Origin: Schistosoma haematobium
Taxonomy: Eukaryota; Platyhelminthes; Trematoda; Strigeidida; Schistosomatidae
NCBI RefSeq assembly: GCF_000699445.3
Contig: NC_067201.1
Coordinates: 22,138,533-22,202,532 of the forward strand
DNA length: 64,000 nt
Direction of reading: 5' to 3'
Under the pieces are notes generated by a model. It saw only the letters and a list, made by a program, of their open reading frames with translations. It made no database searches and was not told the DNA's origin. Below are positions 56,885 to 64,000 of the stretch, piece after piece (position 1 is the stretch's first letter; the number at the start of each line of letters is the position of its first letter). Position numbers and translations under genes: made by a program.

Positions 56885-57340
56885 GAGTTTTCACAATTGA
56901 TTAATCACTGGATGATGACCAATGTCATATTTGTCAAGTCCGAGTCCAAGGTTTCTTGTTGACTACCTTCAACCACAATCTAATCTCAACATAGTGCAGT
57001 CGATGTCGAGTCAGTTAGACTAGTGGCTACATTTCAACTTGGTCGATAGTATTCGATCCACACTATGAAGGATCTGTTCAGCATGACATTGATCACCATC
57101 CAATGATCACTCAATTGTGAATACATCTCAGTCCTATAGAAGGTCGGTCGCGGCACTGATGGCCCAGTGTGAACATCTCTGATTGTGAAGCTGGGTGACA
57201 TGGAATCAAATCTATCAGGGAGCACCAGTTTCCTTAAGATTACAGTTACATCTCGTTGACGAGTGCCAAAGAGCACGAAACCTAGGTCCAGGGTTTCCTC
57301 TTGGCTACCTCCAATCACCATTCTATCTCAAACGAGTTCT
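56885..57340. mobile_element. Family D SINE, fragments incl. best ribozyme copy
   Basis: 56890-57000 plus fragment; 57020-57110 inverted fragment; 57110-57335 plus unit with tRNA-like head (GGCACTGATGGCCCAGTG), then TTGACGA 57256-57262, stem II GTGC/GCAC, GAAA 57277-57280, stem III ACCTAGGT 57280-57287, GTC, CAGGG. Core C3 is T here. Confidence 0.6.
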
Positions 57341-57364
57341 TCTAATTTTTTTGTATTTCAGTCA

Positions 57365-57965
57365 AACTCGTTCGAAGTAAAGAACGATGTCAGGCAACGT
57401 TGCTTACTCTCACCCTATCTCATTTTCCTGGTGATCGACTGGATTATGAGGACGTCAACATCGAGGGTGGGGAAAGCATGGGAGACAGTGGAAATCTAGA
57501 ATGCAACTGGACGAATTGGACTTTGCAAATGATATGGCTCCTCTATCTCACCCGCAACAACAAATACAGAAGACGATGACCAGTGTGGCAACAACCTCAG
57601 CAGCAGCCTCGGCAGTAGTAGGTCTCAACATACAGAAAGGGAGAAGCAAGATTATCCGATACAACACAACATTCATCAATCAAACCACAATTGACGGAGA
57701 AGCTTTGGATGGTGTAAATACATTTACATAGATGGGCAACATCATTGATCAGAACAATGGATCTGATACAGATGTGAATGTGCGAATCGGCAAAGTAAGA
57801 GCAGCATATCTACAAATGATGAATATCTGGAACTCAAAACAACTGTCTGTCAACCAATATCAAAATCTGTATCTTCAATACAAATGTCAAGATATTTCTA
57901 CTGTATGGAGTGGAAAGTTGGAGAACTACGGAAGTCATCATCCAAAAGATACAAGTGTTTATCAA
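57365..57965 (+). mobile_element. RTE RT C-half, broken, twin of 52699-53252
   Basis: RQRCLLSPYLIFLVIDWIMR at 57390-57450 (RT), QLDELDFANDMAPLSHPQQQ from 57501, a stop at 57729, then RIGKVRAAYLQMMNIWNSK. Ends where a family B head begins. Confidence 0.8.
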
Positions 57966-58340
57966 CAGTTGTCGAACCCAGGGCTTTCAGTCCAGCGCAT
58001 GAACGCTTAACCAATGGACCACTCATTCGGTATCTGACGGTATCAATGTCTAGCCTCGATCAACCCACGAGATCGCGCGACCATATTCCTTTGTACTGAG
58101 TTAGATACTTGTCTCTACCCAACACGGATTAACTCCACTGGTCACCGTTTAGCGTTCGAGCGCGATACTGAAGGCTCTGGGTTCGAGTCCTGCGAGCGGG
58201 ATCGTGGATGCTCACTGCCAAGGAGGAGTCCTACAATAGGACGAAACGGTCGTCCAGTGCTTTCAGGTTTTCAATGATGCTTGACCATCAATCGGTTCAT
58301 GACCTCAATCAAAAAGCTGATATTGACATAGAACCATAGA
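57966..58340. mobile_element. Family B SINE: minus head plus plus-strand unit
   Basis: Minus head and leader 57966-58145 (TTGTCGAACCCAGGG; GGACCACTCATTCGG). Plus from 58147 (GGGTTCGAGTCC) with the same ribozyme-core insertion as 8146-8396 (GCCAAGGAGGAGTCC). Confidence 0.65.
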
Positions 58341-58559
58341 TGATATAACTCAGTACACACAGAATGGAGAACATCACCTTGAAAAAGATGAAAGTAGTGA
58401 AAACCAATCAAAATGGGTCAAGAGCACAATAAAAATTGAGTTAGAGAAATAGTAAGTGCTGTTACTATTACTTATATCACTTCAACACTGTTTAAAGCAA
58501 AATCGAGTAATCCCACTGTTACCTTAGTATAAATACAAAACAGAAAAAGTGTATAGTGA

Positions 58560-58680
58560 TCTAGAGTCACAATGTGAACATCAAAAATTCTGATATGTAG
58601 ATTCATTCAACTGATTAGTCCAAAGTAGCATGAAATGTTTCTTCTGTGTTCCACTGCTAACCACTATCCAGATTTTGAAA
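58560..58680 (+). mobile_element. Family A SINE fragment
   Basis: GTGAACATCAAAAATTC, CAACTGATTAGTCC, CATGAAATG, TTCCACTGCTAACCACTATC. Confidence 0.55.
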
Positions 58681-58984
58681 AAAAGAACCATTGTTGAGTA
58701 GCGATTCATAACAACCTCTTCCAGAAACATAACATCTCAAAACCCATAACTCTTGAACAAGCTGTTGGTAACCTGAATTTAATGGATTACACATTGAACG
58801 TGTATTATGAATGATATTGAGTTTGAGTGTCAACATGAATAACAGTAGCAAAATTCAGATATATTAAGTTGATGAATCCTCAAATGATATGAAATGGTGT
58901 AGTAAAGGAAAATACAAATGAGGACATTCGACTATAATTAGCACAAAATTACAGAGTTACTTGATGAAATAGAAAATCCATCGT
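58681..58984. other. AT-rich stretch, nothing recognised
   Basis: No coding-like frame or repeat match seen. Confidence 0.4.
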
Positions 58985-59562
58985 CTAATACTTCATTTGT
59001 AACAGGTTCATTAATTGTCTCAGACTTCATCAAACCTGGATTTTCATACCAATTACTTTCAGTTCTCGTTCTTCCCTTCTTGGTCCTTTTTAATCTTTGG
59101 CTGCCAGACATTCTATTCTCAACTCACATGGCCAAGTGCATACAACCACTGATAGGGAAGTCCTACTCACTGCTTACTTGTAGCATTACTGTTGTATACG
59201 AAATTGAAAGGACGAAAAACGTATGTCCGGCACCTTAACCGGGTTTGTGGACACAAAGAGTCCATCTGGTTGAGTTCGAAAAACACCGATTCCAAACCAA
59301 TGGTTCACATTGGCTTCAGTATCCTGAAGGAATGAATAGCGTATAAACTAATCGTTGGTTATCATGGGACTGCATCTCCTCACATTGCTCCATTACCTTA
59401 TGAATCAGAATTTCAGGTTGAAAGCTATAGGTTTGACCACCTAAGAAAACCACCTGTTTAATGCCTCTTTATGCCAATGTTTCATGTGTTTAAATGAATA
59501 AAGTTCTTGTCTCATGTTATATACTACTTTTGTCGATATAAGTAGCACACACTACAATGGTA
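58985..59562 (-). mobile_element. Family E LTR interrupted by family C
   Basis: 58985-59124 (GCCAGACATTCTATTCTCAA) and 59508-59562 (ATATACTACTTTTGTCGATA) are the two parts of one minus-strand E copy. Confidence 0.5.
59125..59507 (-). repeat. Family C repeat nested in family E
   Basis: Minus strand: CGTATGTCCGGCACCTTAAC, CTAAGAAAACCACCTG, ending GTGTTTAAATGAATAAAG. The edges show a possible short duplication (CACATG/CTCATG). Confidence 0.6.
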
Positions 59563-59884
59563 GTGTACTGTATTTGACCATATTGATCAATATTAAATAC
59601 ACAAGAACAAAATACAATTTTGATAAAAGTGCATTTATCTATGAATGATTTCATTTGATAAACAAATTTTTATCATCATTATTGTTAGACAAAAACTAGA
59701 ATAAATAAACAGAAGTATTTCTTTTTAGTACTTTCCTACGTTCATTTCCTTCAATCATTTGGTTGTTGTTTTGTTCTTCTATATCTACCTAATGGTATAG
59801 TTGGATTCTGCATAGCAACTATCACATTTCATTCATTTTAGATAAAAAAAAATCGTATATATATATATGTAATACAGTGAATGT

Positions 59885-60005
59885 TTGCTTAGGTTTGCCC
59901 CCAAATACCCAGGTACGTCCGAGAGTGGGGAGAGTCCGCTCTCCCTCTCCAAATGCTCGCACATGGCCACGCGTATATAGCCTCTGCTAGGGAAGTCCTA
60001 CTCAT
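59885..60005 (-). repeat. Family C fragment
   Basis: CGAGAGTGGGGAGAGTCC, CATGGCCACGCGTATATAG. Confidence 0.55.
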
Positions 60006-60184
60006 CTTAATATTGTGCTACCGTCATTAAGTTAAATCGATGAAACCTATCTCATTCTTTCAGTGATATCTCAACACAACTTTAAGACTTCTTGTTAAAT
60101 TCATTGGTTTTACAACAACGTTTAAGAAAAGTACTTACTAGATCCTGAATTTGATGCTTGTCTATGTTGTAGCTATATACTTTT

Positions 60185-60600
60185 GAAGAGTTCATTAGTG
60201 AGTCATTCAACTGACAAATCCTAGACAGAACAAAATGCATGTCTTGGATTTCACTTCTAGTCACCATCGTTCTCTGCTTACAATGCAATCCACACAAAGT
60301 GCGCATATCTCAAAAAGTGACTGATCAATTACAATCCCTAATAACAATGAGAAGATACAAGTAAACAATACCAAGTGAATTTAAACTTCACTTCATTTCA
60401 CAAGCTGGTGATTATCTGAACTCATTAGCTAACTGGATAACGCGGTCACGTTTGAAGTGAATGGTACTATGTTCGAGCGTCAAAGTAGACAACAACAAGT
60501 CTGGGATGTATGTACATCCAGCTGACGAGTCCTAAGTAGGATGAAACTCGCGTCCTCGATTCCACTACTAGTCACTATTCATCATTATAACTATTTAAGT
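60185..60600 (+). mobile_element. Family A SINE tandem dimer, second ribozyme intact
   Basis: A first-unit ribozyme remnant (60208-60262) and 3' half runs without a break into a second head (ACTCATTAGCTAACTGG). The matching points 60260 and 60571 are 311 bp apart. The second ribozyme has CTGACGA 60522-60528, GTCC/GGAT, GAAA 60543-60546, GTC 60552-60554. Confidence 0.75.
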
Positions 60601-60879
60601 AGTCTTGAAAATTGTTTCCATTCAAAGAACATTCATTTTAATACTTTAATCAATTATGATACTTCTTTCTGGCTGTTGTCTAAATTGAGTTCATATTATG
60701 TAACATTCTTCATTTATTCCAATATTACTCAGAACACTTATGTCTTGATCATTTCAATTTTAATCGTTACAAATAGCTTATTTTTATTATTCTATTCATC
60801 ATTATGTAACCAAATAATCCATCATGCATAAATGAATTCTTATTCTTAGACCAATATGTCTATTACAAACCTTCACATC
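60601..60879. other. AT-rich stretch, nothing recognised
   Basis: An open frame of 97 codons here is AT-driven with no domain. Confidence 0.4.
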
Positions 60880-61730
60880 TCGTGTGGGGGAAGGGGGGGG
60901 GAAGGCGTGGAATACAATCACCATTTTGCTCAATGATTTAGACTTCGAAAATGATCTAGTTTTTTCTATCCTATACACATCAACAAATACAAATGAAGAT
61001 AACTTGTATAGTAGAAGCTTCTGCATCAGTAGATCTTAACATATACTAGGGTAAAACAACAACATCCTCAAATACAACACACAGAACATCAACCTTAATC
61101 ACACTTGATAGAGAAACTGTGAAAGAGATGGAAACAGTCACGTATCTGGGCAGCAACATCAGTGAACGAGGAGGATCGTATGTAGATGGAAAGGTGAGGA
61201 TTGACAAAACAAGAGTAGTACTCCTATTGTTGAAAAACATATGGAACTCAAAACAACTATCTATTAACCAATATAAATGTCAGAAACTTCAATACAAATG
61301 TCAAGACAGTAGTACTGTATGGAACTGAAACTTGGAGATTAATCACAAATATCATCAAATAGGTACAAGTATTTATAAACAATTGTCTATGCAAGATACT
61401 CAATGCCCGTTGGTCGGACACAATCAACAACAATATACTGTGGGAGAGAACAAATCAAATCCTAGTTAAAGAGGAGATTACGAGAAAACTCTGGAGGTGG
61501 ATAGGACACATATTACGATGCAAGTGCTAACTTGGAACCCTGAATGGAAACGGAAGAGAGGAAGACCAAAGAATACACTGCGTCGAGAATTGGAAGCAGT
61601 AATTATTTGGATGAATAGCAACTTGAAACAACTGGATGTGATTGTTCAGGAAAGAGTTGGATGGAGAATGCTGATGGTCGGCCTATTCTTTTCCATGAGG
61701 GTTAATTGACGCAATTAAGTAAGTAACAAA
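60880..61730 (+). mobile_element. RTE RT C-half to 3' end, broken
   Basis: LDFENDLVFSILYTSTNT near 60945, METVTYLGSNISERGGSYVD (61119 on), [53 protein letters not shown] (to 61709); tail TTAAGTAAGTAAC. Confidence 0.8.
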
Positions 61731-61734
61731 CGAC

Positions 61735-61965
61735 TGGTCACTGAGTAGTGACACTTTACTATTGATCGAATTCTACCGAATAAATTGTATTATGGGTACT
61801 AGTTATTGAAGTGACTGAATATCACTTTTCGACGTTAGGTATCTGAAGATAGTCAGCAGGGAACTCTGATACTAGGTTTAATCTAATGATTTTTTTTAAA
61901 ATCCCACAGGGAGCATCAGTCCTTTCAAGGGTGCTAACAATTCTTGCTGGTAAGTGACAAGTGCC
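61735..61965 (+). mobile_element. Family D SINE, decayed
   Basis: GGTCACTGAGTAGTGACAC, CAGGGAGCATCAGTCC and CTTGCTGGTAAGTGAC. Confidence 0.45.
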
Positions 61966-62030
61966 ATTGTGGCATAAGCTACTTATTTCGACAGACATAA
62001 GTAGTATCTAACACCAAGTGGAGAAGTGGA
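61966..62030 (+). mobile_element. Family E LTR start fragment
   Basis: TGTGGCATAAGCTACTTATT, CATAAGTAGTATCTAACACC. Confidence 0.4.
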
Positions 62031-62144
62031 AACCTTGGCAGTCGAAGGCTATGAAGGTCAACTTGAAGAAAACAGCAACACGGTTGAAAAAGAATTGTGA
62101 CTAGCAGAAATCATATAGAATATGTGGGACAGACGATGGAAATT

Positions 62145-62335
62145 TGCAAATCGATCCTGTCTTGCGAGATTTGAACCCTGGAACCTTTCGGTCTCGCATG
62201 CGAACGCTTAACCTCTAGACCACTGATTGTTTAACTTCAATCAATCCATGATCTTGAGTAATCATTCATTCATTGTCTAAGGTAGATAACTGTCTCACAC
62301 CCGACACGGATTCCAAGTACATGTATCCAGATTAA
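62145..62335 (-). mobile_element. Family B head and leader fragment
   Basis: GCGAGATTTGAACCCTGG, CTTAACCTCTAGACCACTGA, leader with CACACCCGACACGG. Confidence 0.65.
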
Positions 62336-62344
62336 CTATTTTGA

Positions 62345-62690
62345 GAGTTTATTATTTAAAGTAGTGGAGCAATGTCAGAAGATGCAGTCTTATGGTAACT
62401 GGTGACCAACAATTGGTTTATACACCATTAATTCCTTCAGGATCCTGGAGTCCTTGCGCACCATTGATTAGGAATGAGGGTTTTCCAACTTCCCTAGGTG
62501 AACCTTCTATGGCAATCAAGTCGATCAAAAGCATCGGACATTCGCTTTTCATCCTCTCAAATTCAAAAACACCCCCGCCGCGAGAAGGTAGTGTGTAGTA
62601 CTTCCCTGTCAGTGGTTGTATGCACGTGGCCATGTGAAAGCATTTCGAGAGGGAGAGCTGTCTCTCCACACTCATTTGGGGGGGGGAATA
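62345..62690 (+). repeat. Family C repeat
   Basis: AGTAGTGGAGCAATGTCAG through GTATGCACGTGGCCATG to CTCTCCACACTC. Confidence 0.6.
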
Positions 62691-63324
62691 CATACATTTG
62701 TACTAAGCATTACATAAATTCTGGCCTACATAATACTGATAAACAGTTAAACATACTCTATAATAATAATAAACATTGTATTAATCAAAGAATATTCAAC
62801 GTATATTGCATGAACATAATAACATAAATACACTTGGTAAATATCATATGGGATCATGGGTAAATAAACATTTTTTACGTATCTGGGTATTATAGAAATG
62901 AATGAAATTTATGTATATTCCTGTGGGGCGGGGGTGAGGGTGGAGGTGGTGGTGGTGGTGGTGGTGGTGGTGTAGGAATATATGGAATATCCATTGATGA
63001 CGTAAAAATGAATACTTTAATCAATTATTCAAAGATAAATAAACAAATCTATATACTACTGAATTCATTTTTCAATAGTTTATATGTTTGTTCACAATAT
63101 TGATAAATTAGGTTTACTAATAGTGACAATAAATCAAATTGTTTAATAACAATACCTTCAGGGATAATGAAGATTAAATCAACTGAATCTATTCTTTTGT
63201 TTTGTTTTATAAACATCAATTTGAAGTATTTTAGGGCTAATTCTGTTTATGTTATGGTAAAAATCATTTATAATCAGTGGTAAAGATAATTGATTAGATT
63301 TATGATAGTAACCAATAATGGATT
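62691..63324. repeat. AT-rich stretch with (GGT)n
   Basis: GGGCGGGGGTGAGGGTGG then GGT repeats at 62945-62972. Otherwise nothing recognised. Confidence 0.7.
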
Positions 63325-63590
63325 GATTGAAGTTAGACATTAACACCGTTGGATTCCGCCCGGCTCAGTGATCTAGTTGGTTAAGTGCCTGGTGCGAGAC
63401 TGGTAGGTCCGGGTTCGAATCCCGCGAGGTGGGGTCGTGGATGCGCACTGATGAGGAGTCCCACAATAGGATGAAACGGCTGTCCAGTGCTTCCAGGTTT
63501 TCCATGGTGGTCTAGTTTCAATTGAATCATGATTTCAACTATTGAACTTACTACAATCTCCACAAAATCTCTTCTGATATCTATTACTAT
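63325..63590 (+). mobile_element. Family B SINE, well preserved head
   Basis: GGCTCAGTGATCTAGTTGG (A box), GGGTTCGAATCCCG (B box); ribozyme C3 changed to A (CACTGATGAGGAG), the rest conserved; tail ends AATCTCTTCTGATA. Confidence 0.8.
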
Positions 63591-63714
63591 TCGTAGAGGT
63601 TCGTGTTATCGGCTTACTGATATTCAAGACTGAATGTTGATGAGTTTTAGTTAGCACAAATAAATATATCATAAATTTTACAGAATAAATGAATTGTAGA
63701 TAATTGAGAATAAG

Positions 63715-63880
63715 CAGAGAAGGATGTTGGGTAGAACAGCAGGTTGTGGATTTGAATTTGAGGAGGCAGAGTCGTGGATGTGCACTACTGAGGAGTCTCA
63801 TATAGGGACGAAATGGCCGTTCAGTACTTTCAGGTTTTTAATGGTGGTCTAGCTTAGATTGACTTGTGAATTCAAATTAT
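63715..63880 (+). mobile_element. Family B SINE, head-truncated
   Basis: Core CTGAGGA near 63788, stem II GTCTC../GGGAC, GAAAT, CAGTAC; tail as in the B foldbacks. Confidence 0.6.
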
Positions 63881-64000
63881 TCATTCTTCTGAAGCCGCAT
63901 TTTTATCTTGTTAATTATTCACTTATTAACCCTGACTGATTTTATGTGATCGTATGTGTGTGAAATACTTACCCTATTCATTGTGTGTCTGTAATTCGGT

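Noticed and set aside
60541..60831. 97-codon open frame as a membrane protein
   Set aside because: It starts inside the family A ribozyme; hydrophobicity follows from AT-rich sequence.
63355..63425. Possible tRNA gene
   Set aside because: The A and B boxes are good, but there is no closed acceptor stem and the sequence runs straight into the SINE ribozyme; this is the head of family B.

Overview
The window looks like schistosome (blood-fluke) nuclear DNA. It is AT-rich, with one intron-containing gene set in about 60 kb of dense, decayed interspersed repeats. The assignment to Schistosoma rests on the repeats: Smα-type tRNA-headed SINEs carrying a hammerhead ribozyme, RTE-clade 3' ends ending in (AAGT)n tails, a second non-LTR family ending in (TGAC)n, a Merlin DNA-transposon relic and a Penelope-like GIY-YIG relic. 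I cannot fix the species. Repeat family letters A to H are local names for this window: A = Smα-like SINE; B = foldback SINE with a different hammerhead; C = retroelement 3' end of unknown class; D = third tRNA-like SINE; E = LTR-like repeat; G = second non-LTR retrotransposon; H = unclassified repeat. RTE = RTE-clade non-LTR element.

Gene: bases 1-1112 are an internal exon and 24684-25913 the last exon of a divergent rhodopsin-like seven-transmembrane receptor. The two are joined in phase 0 across a 23,571-bp intron. TM2 to TM5 lie in the first exon, TM6 and TM7 in the last; TM1 must lie upstream of the window. The long loops hold poly-Asn, poly-Ser, poly-Thr and poly-Pro tracts. I see no other complete gene. 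Three or four short coding-like segments (10850-10962 minus, 11341-11483, 37475-37678 and above all 55218-55341) are offered as weak exon candidates.

Intron (1113-24683): families A to D, non-LTR family G, RTE 3' ends, Penelope and Merlin relics, and a tetranucleotide array just before the acceptor. Downstream (25914-64000): the same families plus many RTE fragments, a Gypsy integrase end with its LTR, a CR1-like reverse transcriptase relic, family E LTRs (two with another repeat nested inside) and a GC-rich island.

What stands out. (1) Families A, B and D each carry the hammerhead ribozyme layout with different helix sequences, and each has a loop-less palindromic stem III, which favours a dimeric ribozyme. 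(2) Many copies of A, B and D are foldbacks, minus-strand segment on the left and plus-strand on the right; the cleanest (6921-7243) has perfect 19-bp inverted ends and one ribozyme in each arm on opposite strands. (3) Three pairs of repeats show near-perfect identity tracts (799, about 551 and 290 bp) ending abruptly in diverged sequence, as expected from gene conversion or from assembly collapse.
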